DNA of 27,615 nt. Source: Methylococcaceae bacterium UBA7658 (GTDB taxonomy: Bacteria; Pseudomonadota; Gammaproteobacteria; Methylococcales; Methylomonadaceae). The position numbers were made by a program, and so were the translations under genes. Positions within the stretch are counted from its first letter, which is position 1, and each line of letters begins with the position of its first letter. The notes under the pieces are model-generated. The model saw only the letters and a list, made by a program, of their open reading frames with translations, was not told the origin of the DNA and made no database searches. The stretch spans positions 74,303 to 101,917 of the forward strand of contig DLHW01000070.1 of NCBI GenBank assembly GCA_002483425.1, in the 5' to 3' direction. Below are positions 1 through 6,985 of the stretch, piece after piece.

Positions 1-215
1 GCGCTTAATTTCTCGAACCAAAAGTTTGAAATTCGAGTCAACATAAGCCCTTTGCCAGGAACCGGATCGGGCATGACAACATCGAAAGCCGAAAGGCGGT
101 CGGTTGTCACTATCAACATATGTTGACGGTCTACGGTATAAATGTCGCGGACTTTGCCTCTGGCGCGTAACGGCAAGGAAGATAACTGTGATTCGAATAG
201 AGCGGAGGTATTCAT
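1..215 (-). CDS. purC: Phosphoribosylaminoimidazole-succinocarboxamide synthase (SAICAR synthase), 5' part only
   Basis: This minus-strand gene starts with ATG at 213-215 and runs off the left edge, so only about the first 71 residues are visible. SAICAR synthase joins CAIR and aspartate using ATP in de novo purine synthesis, in the cytosol. The visible translation begins MNTSALFESQLSSL and then carries the family's N-terminal signature: GKVRDIY, then LIVTTDRLSAFDVV, then the glycine-rich PVPGKGLMLT and the FWF segment. The TDR-SAFD block is diagnostic of PurC. The N-terminal layout suggests the longer form of about 290-300 residues, but the rest is outside the window. No strong Shine-Dalgarno sequence is seen. 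The gene is divergent from djlA across a 113-bp gap (216-328) that should hold both promoters; I could not pick out a convincing -35/-10 pair there. Confidence 0.9.
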   Translation of the reverse strand, partial: MNTSALFESQLSSLPLRARGKVRDIYTVDRQHMLIVTTDRLSAFDVVMPDPVPGKGLMLTRISNFWFEKLS

Positions 216-328
216 GAAGTTTTAGATTAAAACCGTGGAAGAGGTGTTTTTCGAAAAGGTAGGATGGTTATCTGGCTAACCTTTGTTATGATTTTAACAT
301 TATTTACCGCAACAATGAGCTATTTACG

Positions 329-1168
329 ATGAGTTGGTTAGGAAAATTTATAGGCGGCGCCTTCGGTTTCATGATGGGCGGGCCGTTGGGCGCTATTTTA
401 GGCGCCTCTTTGGGTCATCAATTCGATATCGGTATGATCAAGCTGGAAAATGCCGAACCGCTGAAGCCGGGCGATCAGCACCGGGTGCAGATGGCGTTTT
501 TTACCGCGGCTTTTTCAGTTATGGGCCATATCGCAAAGGCGGACGGGCAGGTATCCCCGGAAGAAATTTCCTTAGCTAACCGGATTATGGATCAACTGCT
601 GGTCGGCGGCGAAATGCGCGCTACAGCGATTAATTTGTTTCAGCAAGGCAAAAGCGCCGATTTTCCTCTGGACGAAGTGTTGGCCCAATTCTATAAAGAA
701 TGTCATCGCCGGACCGATCTGATCCGGATGTTTTTGGAAATCCAGGTCCAAGAAGCGTTGGCCGACGGCTCCCTGGATAGTAAAGAAGAAAAACTGTTAT
801 TACATATTTGCAGTCAACTTCGGGTTTCTCAGTTCGATTACGAAAGAATAAAACTGCGTGTACAGGCGCAACAACGGTTTTATCAGCACAATTACGATTA
901 CCAGCAGCAGGGGCAGCAACGCTATCGGCGGCAACGTACGTATCCGCATACTCAGTCGAACCTGCAAGATGCTTATGAAGTGTTAGGTTTAAATTCTTCC
1001 GCCACCGATGAAGAAGTGAAGAAAGCTTACCGGCGGTTAATGAGCCAAAATCATCCTGATAAATTGGTCGCTAAAGGCTTGCCGGAAGAAATGATGAAGC
1101 TCGCGAAAGAGAAGACCCAAAAAATCGCCAAAGCTTACGAAACAATTCAGCAAGCTAGAAAAAAATAA
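329..1168 (+). CDS. djlA: Membrane-anchored DnaJ-like co-chaperone DjlA
   Basis: The protein has 279 residues, close to the usual DjlA length. Residues about 5-29 form a glycine-rich membrane segment of the kind that anchors DjlA in the inner membrane and lets it dimerise. Residues about 50-175 resemble the TerB-like helical domain. A glutamine- and arginine-rich linker (about 180-210) leads to a C-terminal J domain (about 212-279) with the HPD tripeptide at 242-244, which stimulates the ATPase of DnaK-type Hsp70. In this family the J domain faces the cytosol. The ATG at 329 is used because the membrane segment begins immediately after it. The gene is convergent with the CRP-like gene and only 15 bp separate the two stop codons. 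The function follows from family knowledge and the domain order. Confidence 0.9.
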   Translation: MSWLGKFIGGAFGFMMGGPLGAILGASLGHQFDIGMIKLENAEPLKPGDQHRVQMAFFTAAFSVMGHIAKADGQVSPEEISLANRIMDQLLVGGEMRATAINLFQQGKSADFPLDEVLAQFYKECHRRTDLIRMFLEIQVQEALADGSLDSKEEKLLLHICSQLRVSQFDYERIKLRVQAQQRFYQHNYDYQQQGQQRYRRQRTYPHTQSNLQDAYEVLGLNSSATDEEVKKAYRRLMSQNHPDKLVAKGLPEEMMKLAKEKTQKIAKAYETIQQARKK

Positions 1169-1183
1169 TCTTTCGTTCGAAAT

Positions 1184-1852
1184 TCACCGGGTGCCGAAGA
1201 CTACGATAGTTTTGCCGTGAGCAGAAATAAGCCCCTTATCTTCCATCTCTTTTAAGATACGCCCGACCATTTCACGTGAGCAGCCAACAATCCGGCCGAT
1301 TTCTTGCCGGGTAATATAAAGTTGCATGCCGTCGGGATGAGTCATTGCATCCGGCTCCTTACATAACTCCAATAGAGTGCGGGCGATTCGGCCTTCAACG
1401 TCCATAAACGCTAGGTCGCTGAATTTTCTACTCGTTTTTAAGAGGCGTCCGGCCAGTTGCTCGCCCATCATAAACAAAATGTCCGGCGCATACTCCAAGA
1501 GTTCTTTTTTCAGCACTTGCCGGAAACGGTCGTAACTCATTTCGGCTAACTGACATTGCGTTCGCGTTCTAACCGTAACTTTGCGGGTTTCCGAGCCTTT
1601 AAAAATACCGATAGTGCCGATAAATTCATGCTTGTTAAGATAAGCCAAAACCAGTTCTTGATCGTTTTCTTCATCTTCCACGCAAATACTGACCGAACCG
1701 TCTACGATGTAATACAACCGGTCGCCCAAGTCGCCCGGCCTAAACACAATAGTCTTCGGCGGGTACGTTTTTTTATGGCAATGATGCAGTAATTGTTCGA
1801 CGACTTTGGCATAAGGGGCTTCGCGCGGTGTAATGCTCATATTGATTACCAT
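1184..1852 (-). CDS. CRP/Clp/Vfr-family transcriptional regulator with altered cyclic-nucleotide pocket
   Basis: The protein has an N-terminal cyclic-nucleotide-binding beta-barrel, a long dimerisation helix, and a C-terminal winged helix-turn-helix (ITRQEIGRIVGCSREMVGRI) nearly identical to the recognition region of E. coli CRP, ending in GKTIVVFGTR. It should therefore bind CRP-like sites (TGTGA-N6-TCACA type). The YPPKTIVFRPGD segment and VRTRTQCQLAEMSYDRF make it look closest to Xanthomonas Clp and Pseudomonas Vfr. In the phosphate-binding cassette the usual G-E-L/M-G is FIGTIG, and the Arg-Ser pair is Arg-Lys, so the ribose-contacting Glu and the Ser are missing, while the Arg and the later Thr-Ser pair remain. 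Start choice: an ATG at 1852 and one at 1840 (MSITPREAP) are both plausible; a TTG at 1894 would add 14 residues with no visible ribosome site. The gene is divergent from the osmC-like gene. Confidence 0.88.
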   Translation of the reverse strand: MVINMSITPREAPYAKVVEQLLHHCHKKTYPPKTIVFRPGDLGDRLYYIVDGSVSICVEDEENDQELVLAYLNKHEFIGTIGIFKGSETRKVTVRTRTQCQLAEMSYDRFRQVLKKELLEYAPDILFMMGEQLAGRLLKTSRKFSDLAFMDVEGRIARTLLELCKEPDAMTHPDGMQLYITRQEIGRIVGCSREMVGRILKEMEDKGLISAHGKTIVVFGTR

Positions 1853-1981
1853 CTCGATTTTTAGTAAAGGTAATTGTCGCTCATCTAATTGCAATCTAGC
1901 AAAAAAAAATCCATTCGATATTCGGTCTGATTTTAAATCTATGCTACCCTATTCGTCATTTTTTACTGGGATTAATTAAAA

Positions 1982-2398
1982 ATGCAAGCGACAGTTAAAT
2001 GGGTCGACGGCATGATGTTTGTCGGCGAGACGGGCAGCGGTCACGCTATAGTTATCGACGGCCCGCAGGATCACGGCGGACGCAATATCGGCATGCGGCC
2101 GATGGAGTTATTACTGCTTGGCGTCGGTTCGTGTTCATCGTTCGATGTTGTGCAAATTTTACAAAAAGGCAGAAATAACGTAACCGGTTGTGTTGCCGAA
2201 ATAACCGCCGAACGGGTAGACGCTATCCCCAGCGTGTTTAGCAAAATTCATTTGCATTTTAAAGTCAGCGGCAAGGAATTAAAAGCGCCGGTCGTCGAGC
2301 GGGCGGTTAAATTATCTGCGGAAAAATATTGTTCTGCCTCTATCATGTTGAGCAAGGCAGTGGAAATTACCCATGACTTTGAAGTAATAGAGGTTTAA
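1982..2398 (+). CDS. OsmC/Ohr-family protein (YhfA-like)
   Basis: This 138-residue protein matches the OsmC fold in size and motifs. Two cysteines sit where the family's catalytic pair lies: Cys51 in the GVGSCSSFDVV motif and Cys117 in EKYCSASIM. OsmC/Ohr proteins reduce organic hydroperoxides through such a pair, but the YhfA-like branch, which this resembles through its SSFDVVQIL block, has no settled substrate, so the function is left open. The gene is divergent from the CRP-like gene (gap about 130 bp with the preferred start) and is followed immediately by speD: the stop at 2396-2398 lies 4 bp before the speD start, and the speD ribosome site lies inside the end of this gene. That spacing argues for one transcript. 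Confidence 0.85.
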   Translation: MQATVKWVDGMMFVGETGSGHAIVIDGPQDHGGRNIGMRPMELLLLGVGSCSSFDVVQILQKGRNNVTGCVAEITAERVDAIPSVFSKIHLHFKVSGKELKAPVVERAVKLSAEKYCSASIMLSKAVEITHDFEVIEV

Positions 2399-2402
2399 TG
2401 CA

Positions 2403-3218
2403 TTGAATAAATTGCAATTACACGGTTTTAACAACCTCACTAAATCGTTAAGTTTTAACATTTACGATATCTGTTACGCCCCGGCTGAACAGCAACAAGC
2501 CTATATCGAATATATCGACGAAGCGTATAACGCCGACCGGCTAACACAAATACTCAAAGACGTGGCCGATATTATCGGCGCTAAAATTTTAAATATCGCG
2601 CACCAAGACTACGATCCGCAAGGGGCTAGCGTCACCATGCTGATCTCGGAAGGCGATGTCATGCCGCCCGCGAGCATGAACAGTCAAACGCCGGGGCCGT
2701 TACCCGATACTGTTTTGGCGCACTTGGATAAAAGCCATATTACCGTGCATACCTACCCGGAAAGCCATCCCGATAACGGCATCAGCACATTCCGCGCCGA
2801 TATCGACGTCTCGACTTGCGGACGGATTTCACCGTTGAAAGCACTGAATTATCTGATTCATAGTTTTGAGTCCGATGTCGTTATCATGGATTACCGCGTT
2901 CGCGGTTTCACCCGGGATATTACCGGAAAAAAACATTACATCGATCATAACATTACATCGATTCAAAACTACATTGCCAAAGATACCCAAGAAGACTATC
3001 AGATGATCGATGTCAACGTGTATCAGGAAAATATTTTTCATACCAAAATGATGCTGAAAGAAACCGAATTGGAAAACTACCTGTTCGAAAAAGAGAGCAA
3101 CTTGACAGAAGAAAAAAAAGCCGAAATTGAAAAAAAACTGCGTCGAGAAGTCACAGAAATTTTCTACGGCCACAATTACCGCAGAAAGAAAATTAAGGTA
3201 GCAGACCCCAAACCTTAA
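2403..3218 (+). CDS. speD: S-adenosylmethionine decarboxylase proenzyme, E. coli type
   Basis: The enzyme decarboxylates S-adenosylmethionine to give the aminopropyl donor for spermidine synthesis. The 271 residues align almost end to end with the class 1A enzyme of E. coli (264 residues), from KLQLHGFNNLTKSLSF to DVNVYQENIFHTKMMLKE. The self-cleavage site that generates the pyruvoyl cofactor is intact: Lys110-Ser111 in HLDKSHITVHTYPESHP. The start codon is TTG at 2403: the ATG four bases earlier hits a stop at once, while the TTG puts the conserved N-terminus in the right place and has an AGAGG ribosome site 9-10 bases upstream, inside the osmC-like gene. The lysine-rich C-terminal tail (KKIKVADPKP) is slightly longer than in E. 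coli. Spermidine synthase (speE) is not in the window. Confidence 0.96.
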   Translation: MNKLQLHGFNNLTKSLSFNIYDICYAPAEQQQAYIEYIDEAYNADRLTQILKDVADIIGAKILNIAHQDYDPQGASVTMLISEGDVMPPASMNSQTPGPLPDTVLAHLDKSHITVHTYPESHPDNGISTFRADIDVSTCGRISPLKALNYLIHSFESDVVIMDYRVRGFTRDITGKKHYIDHNITSIQNYIAKDTQEDYQMIDVNVYQENIFHTKMMLKETELENYLFEKESNLTEEKKAEIEKKLRREVTEIFYGHNYRRKKIKVADPKP

Positions 3219-3267
3219 TGTTTTAAGCCTACCCATAGTAATTGCTTTTTTAAAATCAACCTTTTGA

Positions 3268-3297
3268 TTGTAAACAGGCAATCTGTCAGACTATACT
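3268..3297 (+). promoter_or_regulatory. Probable sigma-70 promoter for the TRL-family lipoprotein gene
   Basis: A TTGTAA box (3268-3273) and a TATACT box (3292-3297) are separated by 18 bp and lie about 35 bp before the ATG at 3331. This is inferred from consensus only; no activator site was recognised. Confidence 0.4.
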
Positions 3298-3330
3298 TGA
3301 AATTCCTTAAAACTGAAAAAGGAATTAACG

Positions 3331-3642
3331 ATGAAAGCATTAATAAAGCGCCTAAGTATGGTAGCAGGGATTTTATACTTAACCGGATGCGCCACACCTT
3401 ACCCAGTCGGCAATATTTTTACTAATGTGACTTTACCGGTTACCGCAACGGATGAAGGTTCCTGCGCTAAATCCGGCGAAGCGAATTGTGCAAGTTATTT
3501 AGCTATGTTCTCTACAGGAGATTGCAGTATAGATGCCGCTAAACAAAACGGTGGAATTAGTAAAGTCAGTCATGTCGATTGGCATGCACATAATATTCTT
3601 GGGCTGGTCGGCCACTATAAAGTCGTCGTACACGGCGATTAA
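3331..3642 (+). CDS. TRL-like family lipoprotein
   Basis: This is a small secreted protein of 103 residues. The N-terminus is a lipoprotein signal peptide with the lipobox LTGC (Cys at about residue 19), so the mature protein should be lipid-anchored. The remainder follows the TRL family pattern: PVGNIFTNVTLPVTAT, then the GEANCASYLAMFSTGDCSID block, then the GISKVSHVDWHAHNILGLVGHYKVVVHG ending, seen here as separated pieces of the alignment. TRL proteins are widespread in Gram-negative bacteria and have no established biochemical function. An AAGGA ribosome site lies about 8 bases before the ATG. The gene has its own likely promoter and no close downstream partner, so it is probably monocistronic. 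Confidence 0.8.
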   Translation: MKALIKRLSMVAGILYLTGCATPYPVGNIFTNVTLPVTATDEGSCAKSGEANCASYLAMFSTGDCSIDAAKQNGGISKVSHVDWHAHNILGLVGHYKVVVHGD

Positions 3643-3673
3643 TCTTGTACTTTCATGAGTTAGATCGATTCAC

Positions 3674-3703
3674 CATCGGTCGTATCGAAGCATATGACCG
3701 ATG
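3674..3703. repeat. Perfect hairpin after the TRL gene
   Basis: CATCGGTC plus GTAT pairs with ATAT plus GACCGATG around a six-base loop (CGAAGC), giving 12 pairs with one G-T. There is no T-run after it on either strand, so it is not a standard intrinsic terminator. It may be a 3'-end stabilising hairpin for the TRL messenger or a REP-like unit. Confidence 0.5.
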
Positions 3704-4129
3704 TCGCTCAATTAGAAACACTTTCGATAAATGAGCTTTTTAATAATTTGTTATCTTTTTCCGAGGATGATAATGCCGGGAGCCGTCGTTTCTAGTTTTA
3801 CCGCGAAAGCAATTCCTTAGTATCAAATCAAAATTTAGCTCAAAAAAGGGTATTGTTATACCTACCGGATTTGTCGCCAGGGACTTTCCTGCCCGGAAGC
3901 CGTAAAGCGAGTCTATAGTCCAAAGGGATTTAGGGCCGGTACTTCCACAATTTGTACTCAAAGTAAACGCTGCCGTTTAGCGGCATTGGAATTGTCAATA
4001 TTAATCCGTGATTCCCTGCCTGAAAAAACAGAACATCGAAATGATGAAGACTTGGGCAAGACGTGGGCCACAGAGCTAGAAATTGCTGTAAACTGTTGTT
4101 GCCTTATTCCCTTGTGGCTATACATTTAA
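3704..4129. other. Intergenic stretch with no recognised gene
   Basis: I see no supported gene in these 426 bases. A 73-codon minus-strand reading frame (3740-3961, TTG start) has no ribosome site and no recognisable domain. The sequence may be the debris of an intergenic repeat, but no second copy occurs in the window to prove this. Confidence 0.4.
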
Positions 4130-4252
4130 GGAAACTCTGAACAAGTTAATTCCGCTCATGGTTCGACAAGTTCACATTGTTGGCTGTGAGTACGAACAGA
4201 ACCAACACTTTACCGTTATTCTGAGTATGTCGAAGGGCTTAATCAGAGTTCC
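4130..4252. mobile_element. IS5-like remnant, copy 1 (123 bp, no transposase), flanked by TTAA
   Basis: The left end reads GGAAACTCTGAACAAGTT and the right end, reversed, reads GGAACTCTGATTAAGCC. These imperfect inverted repeats resemble IS5-subgroup ends (IS5: GGAAGG....AA.AAG). TTAA is found directly on both sides (4126-4129 and 4253-4256), fitting the YTAR target duplication of that subgroup. The same two ends recur in reverse order at 20391-20582. The interior has no transposase; it carries a degenerate GTTCGACA / TGTCGAAGG inverted motif typical of dispersed intergenic repeats. I infer an internally deleted IS or MITE. Confidence 0.65.
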
Positions 4253-4281
4253 TTAATTCCTTCGGCGAAGTCGAGACATAA

Positions 4282-4728
4282 CTAACGGTCTAATGCTGTA
4301 ACTATCGACTCATATTCAAGTTGTTTAGGCCGGTATAAAAACAAGCCCAGAACGGCAAGGCCGGTGAAGATATAAAGCGTATTGAAATCATCGCCCAGCA
4401 AAAACATCACAAAACCTAATACGCCGGTACTTTCCATGAGTATTATCGAAACAAGAATCGTTATAAAGTAACGGCTGCTGGCCGTCGTGTTGCCTGGCAT
4501 GGTTTGATTCAATCTTAATTGGATATGGCGGACTAAGTTGGTTGCCGGAAAAGCCAGAATAGCGAGCGCATAAAAGACTGTTCTAATGATAATGCGCCGT
4601 TCCTCCGGCAAAGTGGTCATCAGCGTATGCTCATAGCGGTGACCAACATAAACGGCAATACCGAGCGATAGAAACGCTATCCCAACAATAATCCAATGAG
4701 GTAGCAGGTCGGCGTTGTTAGTTTTCAA
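4282..4728 (-). CDS. Unknown integral membrane protein, about four transmembrane helices
   Basis: I do not recognise this 148-residue protein. Hydrophobic segments at about residues 11-29, 45-61, 85-107 and 115-131 suggest four membrane spans, and the termini are polar. There are no obvious catalytic residues or metal-binding motifs. The start must be TTG at 4728: the upstream frame reaches a stop without an ATG or GTG. No independent ribosome site is visible, but the stop codon of the small ORF at 4731-4871 lies 2 bp before this TTG, so translation is probably coupled to that ORF. The gene follows the nnr-tsaE-amiC group in the same direction, after 5197-4925. IS remnant copy 1 lies about 30 bp beyond its stop. 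Confidence 0.6.
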   Translation of the reverse strand: MKTNNADLLPHWIIVGIAFLSLGIAVYVGHRYEHTLMTTLPEERRIIIRTVFYALAILAFPATNLVRHIQLRLNQTMPGNTTASSRYFITILVSIILMESTGVLGFVMFLLGDDFNTLYIFTGLAVLGLFLYRPKQLEYESIVTALDR

Positions 4729-4730
4729 GA

Positions 4731-4871
4731 TTATTGATTGCCAACTAGTTTTTTGATGTGGCGGTTCAAACCGGCCGGAATCGTTTTAGCATCCGTATCG
4801 ATTCCGCCGGTAAGTTTGGAAAGTAAAATAACTCTCAGGTTGCCAGGCGGTATAGTTTCGGAATTATCCAT
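4731..4871 (-). CDS. Small ORF (46 aa), unknown, coupled to the downstream membrane-protein gene
   Basis: ATG at 4869-4871 opens a frame of 46 codons starting MDNSETIPPGNLRVILLSKL and ending in the basic stretch HIKKLVGNQ. It is soluble, without a signal peptide, and I recognise no domain. The ribosome site is weak. The reason to keep it is position: its TAA is followed after 2 bp by the TTG start of the membrane protein, which otherwise lacks a ribosome site. Alternatively it is a chance ORF or a leader that only serves to load ribosomes. Confidence 0.4.
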   Translation of the reverse strand: MDNSETIPPGNLRVILLSKLTGGIDTDAKTIPAGLNRHIKKLVGNQ

Positions 4872-4924
4872 CTGCCGTTGCTAAAATATAGATATCTAAC
4901 GGTATTGAGCTGCCGGAAAAAAAC

Positions 4925-5197
4925 TTAAAAATCATTTCCATTTTGCTCAAGCTTCAATTGTTGAGGGGCGAGAGACCTTAATACACCATCCGGTAAATCA
5001 AAAGAAGGTTCATTGAGTTCGTATGATTTAGCAGGCCGTTTAGCGGCGCCCGAAAACTTTTTCGTGTCGTAGCGGCTAAGCCGTTTTGCCCGCGACTCGA
5101 TTAAATATACCCGTAAAAAATATCCCGCAACTGCGCCAAGCACAAAATAACACAAAGGGTTTGTGATTATAATTTCAAAAATTCCCGCAACATCCAT
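4925..5197 (-). CDS. Small single-pass membrane protein, unknown function
   Basis: This 90-residue protein has one clear membrane helix (about residues 8-31, PLCYFVLGAVAGYFLRVYL) followed by a basic cytosolic segment (SRAKRLSRYDTKKF) and a soluble tail. By the positive-inside rule the C-terminus is probably cytosolic. The ATG at 5197 has a strong AAGGAGA ribosome site about 8 bases upstream. The amiC stop lies only 30 bp before it, so it is likely the next gene of that operon. Its position after a septal amidase could hint at a cell-envelope role, but that is only inference. No family was recognised. Confidence 0.65.
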   Translation of the reverse strand: MDVAGIFEIIITNPLCYFVLGAVAGYFLRVYLIESRAKRLSRYDTKKFSGAAKRPAKSYELNEPSFDLPDGVLRSLAPQQLKLEQNGNDF

Positions 5198-5227
5198 TAT
5201 TAAGTCTCCTTAACATTGCTTAATATA

Positions 5228-6472
5228 TTAAAGTTTAGCCATCCTATTGATTTCACTAGGCTCTATTTGTTCAAAATAATTTAATATGCCTTTGAATATG
5301 GCATTGGCCATTTTGTTCTGATAGCGATGACTCATTAAATTAAGTTCATCCGCAGGATTTGAAATATAAGCCGTTTCAACCAAGATGGATGGGATATCGG
5401 GCGATTTCAATACCGCAAAACCAGCGCTTTGAACGTTATCGTAGTGTAATTCGCCAATGTTTTTAAAATTCTTTAACACTTTATTAGCCAAGTTAACGCT
5501 GGCCTGTTGGGTCGCGGTTTGGGATAAATCGAGTAAAACCGATGCTAATACTTCATCTTTATCGTCCAAATTAACCCCGCCTACGTTTTCCTTGGCATTT
5601 TCGCTGTTCGCTAGCCACCGGGCGGCTTCGCTGGAAGCGCCGGTACGGGACAGGGTATAGACGGAAGCGCCTTTGACATCAGGACTTTCCGTGGCGTCGG
5701 CATGAATTGAAATAAATAAATCGGCGCCTGCCCGGCGGGCAATTTTCATTCTTTCCCTAAGACCGACATAATAATCGCCGTTTCGAACCAATTTCGCTTT
5801 CATACCGGGCTGACCGTTAACGAAACCTTGCAGTTTTTTTGCAATGGCAAGGGTGACTTGTTTTTCCAGTGTTCCGTTACGCCCTTTTGCGCCAGGATCG
5901 TCGCCGCCGTGACCTGCGTCTATAGCAACGATAAAGCGCTTTTTACTATGAGATTGTTTATTTTTTAAATTAGGCGTTTTTCCGTTTTTTACGGACGTAT
6001 CGTCGGCATGATTCGATAGTTTACTTACTTGAACACCGGGAGATTGATTTTTTTTATCTGCGGATTTCGAGGACTGTTTGTTTAATAGGTTAATAATTAA
6101 ATGCTGATCGTCGAGTTGGGCCGTAGTGAGGCGATGGGTTTTAGCGGTAACGGGTTGTTTTAAATCGACGACCAGACGTAAGTCGTCTCCGCTTTTTGAT
6201 GCCGTCCGGGTTTGCGAAAATAAAGGATTCGATTTAGCGGGTTGTTTCAACGTCCCTTTCGATCCGGCATTTTTAAGATCGATGACAAGCCTTGCCGGGT
6301 TATCCAGAACAAATACTTTATGTTTAGGCGATTCGGATACATTCAATACGATTTTCGACAACTTATCTATTGTTTCGTATTGCACTGAGTTTAAACGTAT
6401 TTGCTGGCAATAGCCCGTTACCGGAACTGTTAAAGCTAACAAGATAAACAGTATTTTCCATGAATAATACAT
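5228..6472 (-). CDS. amiC: N-acetylmuramoyl-L-alanine amidase, AmiC/AmiB type, with AMIN domain
   Basis: This 414-residue periplasmic enzyme cleaves the bond between N-acetylmuramic acid and L-alanine to split septal peptidoglycan during daughter-cell separation. It has a signal peptide (residues 1-22), an AMIN domain (about 24-130) that targets the septum, a lysine/serine-rich linker (about 131-178), and an Amidase_3 catalytic domain (about 180-402). The zinc ligands and catalytic acid are visible: His188 in DAGHGG, Glu203 in GTLEKQV, His257 in SIHADA and Glu366 in LVETAYIS. The segment after VGGVNLDDKDEVLASVLLDL matches the inhibitory helix of amidases activated by EnvC/NlpD-type LytM proteins. 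No LysM tail is present, so it resembles AmiC more than AmiB. It follows nnr and tsaE as in enterobacteria, but mutL is not downstream. An 8-bp hairpin overlaps its ribosome site. Confidence 0.93.
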   Translation of the reverse strand: MYYSWKILFILLALTVPVTGYCQQIRLNSVQYETIDKLSKIVLNVSESPKHKVFVLDNPARLVIDLKNAGSKGTLKQPAKSNPLFSQTRTASKSGDDLRLVVDLKQPVTAKTHRLTTAQLDDQHLIINLLNKQSSKSADKKNQSPGVQVSKLSNHADDTSVKNGKTPNLKNKQSHSKKRFIVAIDAGHGGDDPGAKGRNGTLEKQVTLAIAKKLQGFVNGQPGMKAKLVRNGDYYVGLRERMKIARRAGADLFISIHADATESPDVKGASVYTLSRTGASSEAARWLANSENAKENVGGVNLDDKDEVLASVLLDLSQTATQQASVNLANKVLKNFKNIGELHYDNVQSAGFAVLKSPDIPSILVETAYISNPADELNLMSHRYQNKMANAIFKGILNYFEQIEPSEINRMAKL

Positions 6473-6477
6473 AATGC

Positions 6478-6502
6478 AACCTAAATGATGATGTTTTAGG
6501 TT
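6478..6502 (-). promoter_or_regulatory. Hairpin overlapping the amiC ribosome site
   Basis: AACCTAAA (6478-6485) and TTTAGGTT (6495-6502) are perfect inverted repeats with a 9-base loop, ending 5 bp before the amiC ATG. In the minus-strand messenger the AGG core of the likely ribosome site lies in the second arm, so the hairpin could mask it. It could equally be a protein-binding palindrome. Confidence 0.45.
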
Positions 6503-6550
6503 AGATTATAGCAATAGGTTATTGTTTTTAAATACTACAAAATTATTTTT

Positions 6551-6985
6551 TTAATGGTTTTGTGATTTGCCGCAATAATAAACCGTTTCGGCTAGCCGTC
6601 CGCCGGGCCGGACAGTCAAGTAGATTTCAATATCTGCTGCCGGTAAATAGCCTTTGCCTTGATCGGGCCATTCGATAAAACAAATACTGTTTTGTTCGAA
6701 ATAATCGTTAATGCCCAGATATTCCAGTTCTTCCGGATCTTTTAGCCGGTAAAGATCAAAGTGATAGATTGTGCGCCCCGGTAATTCGTATTCCTCCACC
6801 AAGTTGTAAGTGGGGCTTTTAACCGTACCTGAATAACCGGCGGCGTGTAAAAAGCCTCTCACTAATGTTGTTTTGCCTGCGCCTAAATCGCCGCGCAAAA
6901 ATACTATGCAAGGAGGCGTTATCGAACGGTAAAGACCGGCGCCGAAGTGCTCGGTTTCTTGCGTGGTACTTAGAAATTGTTGCAT
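6551..6985 (-). CDS. tsaE: tRNA threonylcarbamoyladenosine biosynthesis ATPase TsaE
   Basis: TsaE is the small ATPase that works with TsaB and TsaD (Kae1 family) to transfer threonylcarbamoyl to A37 of ANN-decoding tRNAs. The 144 residues fit the family size. The Walker A motif GDLGAGKTT is at about residues 32-40, followed by the family signature VKSPTYNLVEEYELPG, the YHFDLYRLKDPEELEYLGINDYF segment, and the Walker B-like ICFIEWPDQG. The ATG at 6985 is chosen because it overlaps the nnr stop (TAATG) and starts exactly at the conserved MQQFLSTTQETEHFG N-terminus; a longer in-frame extension would be read inside nnr in another frame. Translation is therefore probably coupled to nnr. It lies 78 bp upstream of amiC, the order nnr-tsaE-amidase being widely conserved. 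Confidence 0.93.
   Translation of the reverse strand: MQQFLSTTQETEHFGAGLYRSITPPCIVFLRGDLGAGKTTLVRGFLHAAGYSGTVKSPTYNLVEEYELPGRTIYHFDLYRLKDPEELEYLGINDYFEQNSICFIEWPDQGKGYLPAADIEIYLTVRPGGRLAETVYYCGKSQNH

Noticed and set aside
3870..3900. Minus-strand GGGCAGGAAAGTCCC, resembling the RNase P RNA AGGAAAGTCC core
   Set aside because: None of the other conserved RNase P RNA segments is found around it.
3740..3961. 73-codon minus-strand ORF ending KKITNY
   Set aside because: TTG start without ribosome site; no family recognised; probably intergenic repeat sequence read by chance.
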